Source: Azorinus chamasolen
Lineage: Eukaryota > Mollusca > Bivalvia > Cardiida > Solecurtidae
Length of the DNA: 64,000 nucleotides
Direction of reading: 5' to 3'
NCBI GenBank assembly: GCA_963576725.1
Contig: OY755243.1
Location: 43,447,243-43,511,242 of the forward strand
The position numbers were made by a program, and so were the translations under genes. Positions 1-11,147 of the stretch are shown piece by piece. The notes beneath the pieces are model-generated. The model saw only the letters and a program-made list of their open reading frames with translations, ran no database searches and was not told where the DNA came from. Numbering within the stretch: position 1 is the stretch's first letter; every line of letters starts with the position of its first letter.

Positions 1-845
1 ATGAGGAAGTCCAAAAACAAATGTGTAACAGTGATCATGTTTCATTGGTTGGCCCATTTGCTGGGCATTCTGGACCAAACTTCTGCCCCAACCCCATCCC
101 TATCATTTTATTCAATTATATCATTTTAGATAAAACTACTCAATTTTCTGTATATACCTCTGGCATTTTTACCTATGACATTTTTACCTATGACATTTTT
201 ACCACTTTACCTATGGCATATTTACCTATGGCATTTTTACTTATGGCATTTTACCGTACACCTCATGAACTATATGTACAGTAGTTTTCATTTTTTATCC
301 CTATCATATCACTTACATGATTAAAACACACTTTTCGGAGAGGAGATCGAAATGATCTTGTTCTTGTATGAATATGATCCTCAAGTTAAAATCAGAGATA
401 TATTAATTTTGGTATTTATTTGTTGAAATTTGGTTTTTATTGTATTATAGTTTATACCTTAGACCTAACTCAGAAGTGAGCCCCTAAATGTCTACTTCTA
501 AGATGGGTCTAAGTATTTTTATTCTTCTAAATCACTAAATTATTTCATAATTTTCTTAGTGATTAGACTCTTCTTTTAATTAAATATCTTTTTAGGAACA
601 TATAATAATAATTGTTGAGAACAATATCTATCAACTCTTCCGCTCTTGACCAACGCTGATCTTGATCATGTTTCCTTAATAGACTCCTTAGCTTCAAACA
701 TAATTTCATCCAAGTAAATGGCTATTAAATCATATTCATAGTGTCAAATTAGAGAGTACTAAAGACCCAAATCAATTGTATCCCAATCACAGGGTCATCT
801 TTTGATCTAGATCTACCCCCCACATCTTTACATCTTTGCTGCAAC
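1..845. other. AT-rich sequence without a gene
   Basis: No coding exon or recognisable element was found here apart from the short minisatellite listed separately. The short open frames show neither family resemblance nor splice context. Confidence 0.6.
157..256. repeat. Degenerate 14-15 bp minisatellite
   Basis: About six imperfect copies of a unit close to catttttacctatgg stand in tandem. Units vary between tatgaca and tatggca. It lies in non-coding AT-rich DNA and the open frame crossing it is an effect of the repeat. Confidence 0.75.
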
Positions 846-3404
846 AATCAACAATGGAAACGTTCGGACGAAACAAAAATCTAAACGTATAAATGAAAGG
901 CATGTCAAAAATAAATGGTTTAATGCGAATTGTTACATAGCGTGAAAAAACTTTAAAATAGCTAGGAATGCATTCGTTCGAAATAAAACCGTCGAAAATA
1001 AGCAAACTTTCATAAATATGAAAAACGCATGAAATAAAATGAAACGAACCGAAAAGAACATGCATAAACAAGCTGAACGAGAACAATTATCTAAACTCGA
1101 TAAATCGAATCCTAAACAATATTCGGAAAAGGTAAAAAGTCAGTACAAAACATACGAAAATAATGCAGGAAAAATACAAATAAAGGACTTATATGAACAC
1201 TTTAAATCTCTTTACAGCACCGAAATTGATGCAGAAAGCTCGATCGATAATCATAACGAAACCTTTATAGACGAAGAGCTGGACAAAGAAATAACTTTAC
1301 AAGAATTGAAGGATGCCGTCGTTTCACAAAATAACAATAAAAGTAGCGGGACAGATCAAATGAAAGCAGAAATCTATAAATACTCTTTCCTAGAAACGTC
1401 CGATTTTATTCTTAAGTTATTCAACAAATTGTATCTGAACGGGGAATATCCCAAATCATGGGGCGAAGGTATAATAATACCTATATATAATGGAGGTAAT
1501 CAAGATGATGATGCAAACAACTATCGCGGAATCACCTTAATTAATATAATTGGAAAAATATACCCACACATTGTTTTAAACAGATTAACAAAGTGGTCGT
1601 TAAAGCATGAAAGAATTATACCTAACCAGTTTGGATTCCAAAAAGGAAAATCCACAATCGATTAGTTTATTTACTCTGCATGCAATTATAGCAAAATCAT
1701 TAAGTTCGAAAAAGAAACTATACTGCGTTTTCATTGACTTCGAAAATGTTTTCACAAATTAGATAGATCATTCATATGACAAAAATTATACTCAGTAAAC
1801 GGCAGCTCTAAATTTGTTCAGGCAATGAGGGTTATGTACCAGGTTGTCAAATCGCTTGTTCGTCACAAACCAATGTACCCAGAGTTCATCAGTTCAAATA
1901 TCGGGGTCAAGCAGGCAGACCCGAGCTCAAGTCCAATGTTTTCATTTTTTGTTATAGACATCAAGGAGAATATAAATTCAGATATTGAAGGTTTGTTCTC
2001 GATAAACGAAATAAAAGTTTTCTTATTAATGTTTTGCGATGATGCGGCTGTATTCGCAGAAACGCCTCAGGCACCTCAATCGATCTTAAATGATCTAGAT
2101 ACATATTGCCAAATATGGGGTCTAAAGATCAATACCAACAAAACTAAGGTTTTAACAATACTGTATTAGATATTGTTGATTCATTTAAATATTTGTGAGT
2201 AAAAGTCTTTAATAACGGAAATTTATCTAGAACACAAACATATTTAGCACAGCATTCAAAACATGTGCTGCATAAATTATTTACAGTTTTTAACCAGATA
2301 TAATTAATTACAACTGGCAAATGCAGACTGTTTGATAGTTTGGTGGGATCTATTCTTAATTATAATGCCGAGGTTTTGGGCTATCATGAGGGTAAAGATA
2401 TAGAATTGGTACACTGCAATTTTTTGCGAAAAGCGTTATGCGTCAACAGGTCAACACATTAAGATGGTATATATGGAGAGTTAGGAAGACATTCACTAAA
2501 ACTACAAAGAAAACTGATTTTGGTGAAGTATTGGCTAAAGATTCTACACTCAAATAATCCAATCTTGAAAATGATATACACACAATTTAAACATGACACA
2601 GAAAATAATATTACATATGGAGGGATTATTGGGCTTATCAAATAAAACATTTGCACACTGAAATTGGTTTGGCTAACCTTTGGCAAAATCAGGATGACTT
2701 GAACACTGATCTAAATTTCAAATATATCAAACAAAGGATTCTTGACATATATGCGCAATCCTGGTATGCAAATATCAATAATTCAAGATGTCTCTCATCA
2801 TATTGTATTTAGAAACATGAATTCAAATCAGAAAAAAATATCTTAACTGTATCAAAACAAATAAATTTAGAATTTCGCTGACAAGATTTCGATTATCATC
2901 CCATGATTTAGAAATGGAAGCAGGAAGATACACAAACGCAGCAAGAGAAGATCGAAAGTGCTCGAAATGCAGCATGAATGCTATTGAAGACGAATATCAT
3001 TTCCTATTTGTATGTCCAAAATACAGAGAACTGTCAATACATTCTCTAACCTCATGTCACCAGACTCCAAATCTGATATCAACAGCTTATCGAAATTCTT
3101 ATATTCTGCATTTAAATTAAAATCAAAAAATTAAAATGGATGATACAATATGCTCACCATCAATATATTTATAACACGTATAGGGAGAGTTTCCTCTCTT
3201 CTTTCTCTGAAAACCACGTATCACATACGGTACATATATGTATAATTAACATGTACTTCACAATTTTCACGAAATCGATATTGGCTATATGTGTGCTTTA
3301 TGCAACTTAATGTCAAATAGAATATGTTATGTTATATGTTATATAGTACTATGACCCCCTGTCATTTTGCTATACAATATAAAGACTCTCTTGCCGAAAC
3401 ACAA
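846..3404 (+). mobile_element. Decayed non-LTR retrotransposon (LINE), 5'-truncated, reverse transcriptase plus C-terminal Cys-rich motif
   Basis: The plus strand encodes pieces of one LINE ORF2. A basic linker, broken by stops, runs from about 850. The reverse transcriptase fingers and palm are open at 1039-1665 (NNKSSGTDQMKAEIYKYS, NYRGITLINIIGKIYP, IPNQFGFQKGKSTID). The palm continues at 1825-2169 with the catalytic pair in FCDDAAVFAE, where most LINEs have YADD. Between the two, the downstream frame is recovered only by shifting frame near 1664 and back near 1757. From 2170 to 2900 the thumb region is full of stops. A C-terminal Cys motif of LINE type (CSKCSMNAIEDEYHFLFVC) is open at 2914-3120. 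An A/T-rich tail with caatataaagactctc near 3375 may be the 3' end. No endonuclease domain is visible, so the copy is 5'-truncated and dead. The clade was not assigned. Confidence 0.85.
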
Positions 3405-3938
3405 GGGGGGGGGGACATCTGAACCCATATAGTTGATGGCGAGAGTTGATCAGTATCATACGATCAACTATCCTGATTGTATATCAGCATCTGGGTAATT
3501 TTTCAAAGGGGTTCTTTTTTCACGTAAGGTCACTTTTCACGTGTGGGCAGGGCCGTTATTTAACGACCCGGGTCATTTCTCAATGTTAAATCTTGACCCG
3601 TCTGTCGTGGAATAAAGACCCGCCGGGTCCTTTTTCAACAGGGTCAAAATTTAATGTAACACCGGCTGAATTAGAGGCTATAACACTGATGTTGCTGATG
3701 ATCGACAAACAAGACTCTGACTGGCATGTCATTCTTAGCTGGGTCTACACTGTCTGCAAAGGTATAGAACAATGTAGCAACAGTCTACACTCCTGGCAGA
3801 AGTAGAGAATAAAACACTAGCTGCTATATGAACTAGTAAAAGTCCGCTCACTCACCCACGCTATATTTAACAAAATTATGTTGCTTAATACAAGAATATA
3901 ATTGAAAATAGCCCGTGTCTTCACGGGAGATATCATGG
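3405..3938. other. Intergenic, no gene recognised
   Basis: Holds a run of eight G near 3408 and short inverted motifs around gacccgggtc and gacccgccgggtc (3566-3630). A 70-residue open frame at 3593-3805 resembles no family I know. Its 3' half (near 3740) resembles the hairpin MITEs found elsewhere in the window. Confidence 0.5.
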
Positions 3939-4070
3939 TTTATCCCTTTACTCCTTGAATGCAAGAAATAATGATATCATGAGTAGTAATTAGATTATAG
4001 GATCCGTCTGATCTGAGTCTCCTCTGTTTGCAAAGGCGTAGATAGTCGTATTTATGGAGTAAAGGGTTAA
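3939..4070. mobile_element. TTAA-type MITE, shortened copy
   Basis: Starts tatccctttactcc, ends ggagtaaagggttaa, and carries the tail of the family core (gtctgatctgagtct, ctgtttgcaaaggcg). The left TTAA is altered. About half of the internal sequence of full copies (compare 53348-53589) is missing. Confidence 0.75.
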
Positions 4071-4084
4071 AACATAGTGATAAG

Positions 4085-6775
4085 GTGAGACTAGACTGAT
4101 GCAGGCCATAAATGAAATTCTTAACGCATTCTTGCGCTTGGTTGGTTTATGCATTGTGTGAAACTGCTACTTGGGTATCTAATGCCTGATGGTAATGCAT
4201 TCCAAAGTTTTGGAGCTGCATGCATGAAACTTCTCTCACCGTATTTTACCCTACAACATTTTGGCACAACCAAAGACAGTGATCTACTTGTTGACCTTAA
4301 CTCTCTGTGTGGCCTGTACACGTCAATCATGTCGACACTGTACTTCAGAGATTCATTGTACATGGCTTAATATGTAAGTATCAGAGTTTTGAATTCAATC
4401 CGATGATGAACCGGAAACCAGTGAAGTTCCTTCAGAACAGGGGTGATATGATTATATAGAGGAGGTCTGGTTATGATGCGGGCGGCTGTGGTTTGCGCTC
4501 TTTGCACAGTGAGCTGTTTGAAATTCCATGTAGCAGTGAATTGCAGTAGTCTATTTTTATGTAACAAGAGAGTTCACCAAAGTCTTGGTAGCATAAAGTG
4601 AGAGGTACCTTCTAATATGGCCTATTTGCCGGAGATGTGCATAACTAGACCTACACACGGAATTGACAATATGGTGTCATATCCGTTTGTGAATCGAGCC
4701 ATGCACCGAGATTCTTTATACACAAAGATGGTCTTGTTTATCAGAGTCCTACTTGCATATTAACCTCTGCGGGTACTTCTGTGTTTTTTGTATGAAACAG
4801 GATGACCTCGGTTTTGTCAGTATTGAGCTTCAGCATGTTCTGGTGAATCAAAGAGACTATTTCTTTGAGACAGTCCTCAACTCGCGATAAAGCGTCTTGT
4901 TGACAGGAAATGCCCTTGTGCTTAAATGACAGGTATAGCTGTGAGTCATCGGCATAGAAATAGTGGTTAAGTCCATGGTTTTTGCAGATTGAGCCGACAG
5001 GTTTTGTGTACATGATGTAGTGCTTTGGTCCTAAGACCGATCCCTTCGGCACGCTATACTTCATGTTAGCTGGGGTGCTGGGGTGGACAGTTCTTCATCT
5101 ACTGAGACTATTTGAGAGCGGTCATTCAGGTAGGTGGTTATCCACTCAAGGGGGTTTCCAATTATTCTGTAGTCTTTTTCCAGGCGTTTTATGATCGATA
5201 GTGTCAAATGCAGCCGATAAGTCAAGCATGACCAGAACTGTAATTTCGTTTTTATCTAGGGATTGAAGGATGTCGTTTTGAAATTTCAGGAGAACAGTCT
5301 CTGTTGAATGATGCTTTCGGTATGCTGACCGATGGTACTCGTGTAGTTCGTTTGAGGTCAAGTGGGACTCAATGCGTTTGTCGACCACTTTTTCTAACAC
5401 TTTGGAGAGAAACGTCAAATTCGATACAGGCCTATAATTCCTACGTTCATTTGAATCGAGATACAGTTTCTTCAAACGAGGTCTGACAAGTGGCACCTTA
5501 AAACTTTTCGGAACGTAGGCAGTGTCTAAAGAGGAGTTTACCATTTTTGTCAGAATCGGTAGAAGTTCGTCAAGGCATGACTTTAACAGCCATGTAGGTA
5601 TTGGATCCAGCTCAAAGGACTTGCAAGGGTATGCCTTAATTATTTGTTCTACTTCTTCTTCTGTAGCCGTAATAAAACAATCTAAAGCGTTCGTTGCACG
5701 CTGCATTTCCGTGATAACTGGCGCACTGGATACAGTGCTTGATGCAATATTTGCCCGTATTTTGCCCACTTTGTCAACCCAAAAGTCACCGAAGTCTTGT
5801 GCATGTTGTCTTGAGGATGAAGTCTTAGGCAATGTGATGCCACTAGTTGTGCCTAGCAGGTGCTTAGTAACTTTGAAAAGACTCTTTGAGTCTGCCTGGC
5901 TAGAAATCAACCTTTGACTTTGCCAACAGCTTGTTTACTTTGGCACACTATTCTCTGTACAGCTGATGGTCTATTGAGAGTCTGGACTTTCTCCAGTTTT
6001 TCTCTAACTTGTGCCATTCATGTTTAGCATCGTGCAGCTCCTGGGTATACCACGGACATGATGTTCTGAGCGTAATGGTTTTTGTACACAATGGTGCATG
6101 TTTATTGGCAAGTGCCGCTAGTGCTTGTGTATATGTGTTAACCAGCTCATCAACATCTGTCATTTGCAAACTTGCCTTGATGGATTCTGAGTTGAGGAGA
6201 TATTTATTTAAATCAGTCGACATTACTTGCCCTAAGTTTTCAAAATGAAACAGTTTTTCTCACTGTTGGAGGTTTAGCCGCCTTTGCTTCAAAAGTTACA
6301 GAAAAATGATCGTGCGAAATTTTACCGTTTCTCGTGATAACACAAGGGTATGTCAACCAATATGAGTGGCTTCATCCACATGCTGTTGCAATCCAAATGA
6401 ATCCAGAGTACTAACAATGTTAGCTGTGTTCCTGTCATTTTGACTGTCAAGATGGATGTTTAAGTCCCCTACAATGAAGACTATTCTTTCACAGGTCGCA
6501 AATTTAGATAGGAAAAGTCGCCATTCATTATCAAGAAAATCTCCGGTTTTAAGACCATTTCCCCGCAAAGGTGGTGGTCGGTAAACGACAACTAGGCGTA
6601 GAGTGAATTCTCGGATACTTAAGGTGCAGTCAATGTACTCATTATTTGAGAAATCACCATCTCATGTTGATGCATGGAGGCGAAGTCCTACTGAAGCCTT
6701 ATGTACGACTGCTACCCCGCCGCCACGGTTGTCATTGCAGCGGGGGACATGTTTTGTAATTGGTGGGAACCAGTT
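4085..6775 (-). mobile_element. Decayed CR1/L2-like non-LTR retrotransposon: endonuclease, reverse transcriptase, C-terminal domain
   Basis: Read on the minus strand from high to low coordinates. The end of an apurinic endonuclease domain lies at about 6775-6353 (RGGGVAVVHKASVGL; IVFIVGDLNIHLDS with the catalytic GDLN). A linker follows at 6223-5948. The reverse transcriptase is at 5910-5146 (NYRPVSNLTFLSKVLEKVVD, HRSAYRKHHSTETVLLKFQ, VLVMLDLSAAFDTIDH) and 5064-4741 (PKGSVLGPKHYIMYTKP, HYFYADDSQLYLSF with the YADD active site). The C-terminal region is at 4567-4367 (LKELHWFPVHHRIEFKTL) and 4363-4121 (YGERSFMHAAPKLWNALPS). Frame breaks near 5192, 6740 and elsewhere, plus several stops, show it is not functional. 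The order and these motifs are typical of CR1/L2/jockey-like LINEs. The 5' end is missing. Antisense open frames are shadows. Confidence 0.9.
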
Positions 6776-6849
6776 CGCTTAAGCACGATTTGTCTACAGA
6801 ACTACAGAGCCAGGTTTCTGTATCGGCTACCACATCTGGAAACAATATA

Positions 6850-7207
6850 CAGTGCTCCCTCTCTATAACGACGCCCTTTGGGATACGCAGATTGTATGTG
6901 TTGTTCAGAGGGAGTTGTTATAGGGAGGGAAAATCAAACATAATTAGTTTGTTTGCAGATCCCAGATAAAGTGCATTTCGAGAACTAAACCGTTATGCCT
7001 CAATCAAACCCTATGTTGTGACCACTCTTTAGAATCGTCACAAAGTGACGATTCTAAAGAGTGGTCACAACATAGGGTTTGATGGAGGCATTAAGAAAAT
7101 ACGATAGAAAAGTTGTTTCTGGAGCCTTGTTGTTTCGGAAACAGTGACATGCGTTGTTGTACGGAGGGAACCGTTATTGAGAGGGACGTTGTAGGGAGGG
7201 AGCACTG
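6850..7207. mobile_element. TA-flanked inverted-repeat element (pogo/mariner-like MITE) with a nested insertion
   Basis: The left end cagtgctccctctctataac matches the inverted complement of the right end gagggagcactg. Both ends are flanked by TA, as expected for Tc1/mariner/pogo targets. The open reading frames inside are short and give no transposase. A second hairpin element (6993-7094) lies inside it, so this element is older than the insertion. Confidence 0.7.
6993..7094. mobile_element. Near-perfect hairpin MITE (family with copies at 34.2, 46.7 and 54.2 kb)
   Basis: Two 48-50 bp arms around a 3-5 bp centre. The left arm runs through ctatgttgtgaccactcttt and the right arm is its reverse complement with one indel near the tip. 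Arm identity is very high, so the copy is young compared with those at 46.7 and 54.2 kb. Confidence 0.85.
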
Positions 7208-7208
7208 T

Positions 7209-7392
7209 AGTCGCAAGTAATTCAAAGTGCAACACTACTCACGCCCCCTAGCAACGGTTAAAGCAGTATTCAATTTTCAAGAATAATAACATCAAAACTA
7301 ATGATCCCGAAGGGCCAGAAAATATAACAACACTGAGAATGAAGTACGGTGTGACTTTTTACGGCCGCCACACAAGCACTTAACACCTCCTG
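7209..7392. repeat. Dispersed repeat, copy 1 of 3
   Basis: About 180 bp sharing ctaatgatcccgaagg and gacttttacggccgcca-like blocks with 7492-7675, and the first of these with 22232-22366. The repeat is non-coding and its type is unknown. Confidence 0.8.
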
Positions 7393-7491
7393 TCGTGAAG
7401 TAAATATATCCTGAACATGGGAGATCCTTCGAAAGCAAAAGTAGCATTGCAAAAATAGAAAATTGCAGACTCGGTTTTATTGACTCTGTTC

Positions 7492-7675
7492 ATGAGTAGT
7501 AATTAAAAATGCAATACTACTCATACCCCCTAGCACCGGTTTAAGCAGTATTCAATTTTCAAAACTAACAACATCAAAACTAATGATCCCGAAGGATCAG
7601 AAAATATAACAACACTGAGAATGAAGTACGGGGCGACTTTTTACGGCCGCCACAAACTCACTTAACACCTGTTAT
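7492..7675. repeat. Dispersed repeat, copy 2 of 3
   Basis: Direct repeat of 7209-7392, roughly 85-90% identical by eye over 180 bp with small indels. The spacing of 283 bp suggests a local duplication or two neighbouring insertions. Confidence 0.8.
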
Positions 7676-7797
7676 TTATTCCAATCAGACAGCGTTAAAA
7701 ATACTTTATTACCGAAATGTAGTATCGCTCCAGCGACAAGTGTCAAGGTGCCATGTACATCATGTCTTTAGTTAATAGAGATCGTATATGTGCTTCT

Positions 7798-8005
7798 TTA
7801 ACCCCTTCCGTGCCACAATGACGGGTTTATGATATCACATGCAAACGGTTTGGATCCAGATGAGACGCCGAGTAACTCGGCGTCTCATCAGGATCCAAAC
7901 TGTTTGACACTCTGTTTACTGAAAATAGAAGAAATGCACACACTTACACTAAAAATAAACGAAACTGAGCCCAGCAGACGACATTGCTGGCAACGAAAGG
8001 GTTAA
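7798..8005. mobile_element. TTAA-flanked hairpin MITE, full-length (GAGACGCC variant)
   Basis: TTAA at both ends; ends read ccccttccgtgcc and cgaaagg. The centre is an almost perfect palindrome, gatgagacgccgagtaactc followed by its complement, flanked by tttggatcc and ggatccaaa. The TTAA target and CCC-starting ends suggest a non-autonomous piggyBac-type element. No coding capacity. Confidence 0.8.
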
Positions 8006-9869
8006 TGATGTTAAAATCATCTGTAATAGATTTTGGAAGAAACACAGTCTCAACTAGCAGATGTAATTTGGTCTGAAACAATTTTATTGTTATCAAATAA
8101 TAGTTTGTGCCGGTTTGTTATATCTATATCAACTAAAAGGTGATTGTCAGATTGTTAGAGGACGTAAGAATTAAAGGACGTAAGAATTAAATTTATGACA
8201 TATACATTGCGATACAATTAATGCCTTTACTTATGAAGGAAATCTTAAGGTAGTATCTTTATAAGATAATTCAGCATCACTTTGTGGTCTGAGAACATGC
8301 TGAGTATAACTGTGTTAAATCTGCACTTTTATTGAATGGGTCAGTACGTCATAAGCTTTTATCATCTAATCGCCAACGTATGTTATGGTCTTCATTACTG
8401 ATCGCAAATATAGCAAGTGTAAAAGTTTGGCCTAAACCATACTGATAGCAGTAAGACTGCAGAAACGTTTTATAAGTGATATACGACTTGACTGACGAAA
8501 AAGCCGTAAAGTTTACAAGAGGACGGACGGTATATTACCTTTTTTGTACTTATAAATGGTGAGCTTTTAGAGCAGTTTCAACATGTATTGTTTGGTATTC
8601 AAAGCATCCATCTGCTAGTATGTCGAATTAACTTAACGATGTGCAGCCGGAATAATAAATTTCATTACAAGCAATTAATGATCATCTTACAAAACAATAA
8701 GACATCCGTATTTGTTATGCATTTTATGTCATGGTATTTGTTGGCTTGCAGTTATAGAATGTCTTTTGTCTATAGGGAATGGGAAAAGACAGACAGACTA
8801 TTTAGATTTGTAAACGATATTACGAAAGGGGACAACTTAACCTTCAGTCGGCATCATCTTTGCACATGCCATCTCTTTCGACCAATAAATGTTTTAAATG
8901 TCTTTGTTATTTTATATGGTTAAGTTTAATGTTGTATGTATTAGTGTGCATTCCGTCTTGTTTTGTCTTGTAATTGTGCCGTTTCTTGTTTGATAATGTT
9001 TGGTGCCGTAACCTTTCGCGTGTGTCTCTCCCTTTTTGACTGTTTTCCACTTTTACAATGGACCCAGTGATGTATTTTCACTTTTTTCTTCTATTCGTGA
9101 ATGGTCCGTATATAACAGATACGGAGTGTATCCGATAAACGATAAGTGCGATGCGAAGAAGTGCATATGCTGTAAATACATTTCTTGTAAATATACAGTT
9201 AATGGCAGAACGTTTAATGTTCAAATCAATTTAGGCGTGTTCTTCTGTTGACGATTTAGCAGTCGTAATCCCAGTTTAACTGAAAAGCTTCTTAAGCAAG
9301 GATACATGTATCGTAAACTACGAAAAACATTTTCTAAATATTATCATCGAAATCTCTCACTTATTGTCAAGTATATTTCTAATCTTAAGGCGTTGCTGCG
9401 ACAAGGTATCTGACATCTGGAATCGTATGGTGATGTGATTTACAAACTTCGTAAAATCATTAGACACACACATTATTTACTGTGTTCGTCAAATGTATTA
9501 AAACATTCATTTAAAAGGATATGATCCTATAGTATGATTCACTGATAAGGGATATGGTCCTATAGTACTACTATATACTGCATATCTGATTGTCAACCCA
9601 TTTACGGTTTGAAATCACGCTGCCCTCCTATCATGTACGTCGTCAGGAAAGCCTTAGTACTCTATGAAGACGCGCTCTAAAATCCGAAAACGGAAGGAGG
9701 GCAACGGATCCCGCTTCTTCAGTTACTCAGATTGCAGCTCAATCATTGAGTACACTTATGGTAGGTGGATCCAGTTTGTTTCACTTAAATGTAGTTTCGT
9801 TTTGCATGCAATTTACCACTGCATTTGCAATCGACGTTGTTGTAGATTAGTCGGAGGGGGTATTTTTAT
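8006..9869. other. Non-coding region, no intact gene
   Basis: AT-rich DNA with a 15-bp tandem pair (ggacgtaagaattaa, near 8160). The 111-residue open frame at 8588-8923 has no recognisable domain. A weak retroelement-like Cys motif at 9120-9251 is listed separately. Two partly repeated ggatat(a/g)(g/t)tcctatagta blocks stand near 9520 and 9550. Confidence 0.5.
9120..9251 (+). pseudogene. Possible fragment of a retroelement Cys motif (Penelope-like linker)
   Basis: The frame reads KCDAKKCICCKYISC then VNGRTFNV before a stop. A CxxxxCxxC spacing followed by a TGRTF-like stretch occurs in the linker between reverse transcriptase and GIY-YIG endonuclease of Penelope-like elements and relatives. 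No reverse transcriptase or GIY-YIG motif is seen on either side, so this is a weak call. Confidence 0.25.
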
Positions 9870-10432
9870 TAGTCCCCTACCGGCAATGCCGAAGGGGCTA
9901 TAAGTTTGCAATCCGTCCGTCCGCCCGTCCGTCCGTCCGTATGTCAGTCTGTCTGACTTTCTGTCAGTCAATCACACTTCGGTTTACCGGATTTTTTTCT
10001 AAACCCTTACATATATTGAAGTGTTATTTGGAATGTAGCTTTATTATAATGAGTTTCAGATCAAGTTTGTGTTTTGTTACGCTACTTTGATTTTTCACGG
10101 AATTACAGCAGTTGAAATTTCAGGATTTACGGATTGTTTTCCTAAACCCTAGCAGAGATTTGAGTTATATTTGGTATGTAACTTTGGTATGATGAATTAC
10201 ATATCAAGTTTGAATTTTGATACGCTATATTGATTTTTTCACGGAATTCCAGCAGTCGGCCTTAGAGATTTCACTATGTTTTAGGTTTTCCGGAGTTTTT
10301 TCTTAACCCTAGGGATACTTGTATTTAGCTTTATTATAATGAGTTACAGATAAAGTTTAATGTTTTATATGCTACATTTATTGTTCACGGAATTATAGCA
10401 GATGAAATTAAAATTCAGCCGGTAGGGGACTA
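9870..10432. mobile_element. Pearl-like element with tandem core and GTCC microsatellite
   Basis: Starts tagtcccctaccgg and ends with its inverted complement ccggtaggggacta. Just inside the left end is a (GTCC)n tract (about 9911-9940). The core holds about three 130-bp units recognisable by cggatttttt(c/t)cta, gtagctttattataatgag and tttcacggaatta. Terminal inverted repeat, tandem core and tetranucleotide run together match the bivalve pearl/Helentron-like non-autonomous elements. Confidence 0.7.
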
Positions 10433-10464
10433 TAGCATTGCTTCCGATGCTTCCATTAAGGCCT

Positions 10465-11147
10465 GATCACAACCCGCCGTGCGTGTTTTTAGCACGTACG
10501 TTTTTTGGAGAGGCCACGGCTGCTACGTTTTTCTGAAGACGTGGGGAAGGAGTAGCAAATGCAGGGAGGAACGCACGTCTCACACACGGTTGCGCAAGGT
10601 GAACGTACGTGGCACGCACGGCAGCCTCGCCCTGGTCGGCTGCGTGCATCGTAAATGAGTTGAAAGTGCTTACAACGCGCTCACAACGTACGATCTCCGT
10701 GCGATTGCCGCATTATCGTACGGAGGTCGCACTTACACGTGCTGCTCACGTACGGTCCACGTGAGTTTTGTCAGTTCATTGGACAGTAGAACTGGGGAAG
10801 TGCCGAGTGAGCAGAGACCACGTACTTTTCACGTGCGCAACACGCACGTGCTAAGTGCGCCGTCTGTAGAGCAAGCGACTGTGGGAAAAAGATTAAAACA
10901 CTCACGGAGTCAGTACGTTATGCGCACGTTGGCTGTAGAATGCACGTGCATCACCCGTACGTTGGTGAATCCGTAGCCCGAACGCAGCTCGAACGCAGCG
11001 AAAGTTTTGTATGCACTAAAAGTGCTACCGCGTATCTGCGTGCTCCTAAATCCGTACGGAGGCGGTACTCACCACGTACGAATCCCCAAAATTTCCCCAC
11101 ATTTTGCACGTAGACAACACGCACGTACACGTACGGCGGGTTGTGAC
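10465..11147. mobile_element. CGTACG-rich terminal-inverted-repeat element
   Basis: The left end tcacaacccgccgtgcgtg is matched by the inverted right end cacgtacggcgggttgtga. The 680-bp body is unusually GC- and CpG-rich for this window and is crowded with ACGTACG, CACGTACG and GCACGT words. No transposase frame is present. Short open frames in it (10467-10649 minus, 10761-10976 plus) reflect its composition. Superfamily unknown. Confidence 0.7.

Noticed and set aside
787..1086. 99-residue open frame on the minus strand
   Set aside because: Antisense to the linker of the plus-strand LINE; no domain and no splice context.
3593..3805. 70-residue plus-strand open frame
   Set aside because: No family resemblance; its 3' half overlaps sequence like the hairpin MITEs.
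5522..5917. 131-residue plus-strand open frame
   Set aside because: Exact antisense shadow of the reverse transcriptase of the minus-strand LINE.
10761..10976. 71-residue open frame in the CGTACG-rich element
   Set aside because: Explained by low stop frequency in GC-rich repeats; no transposase motif.
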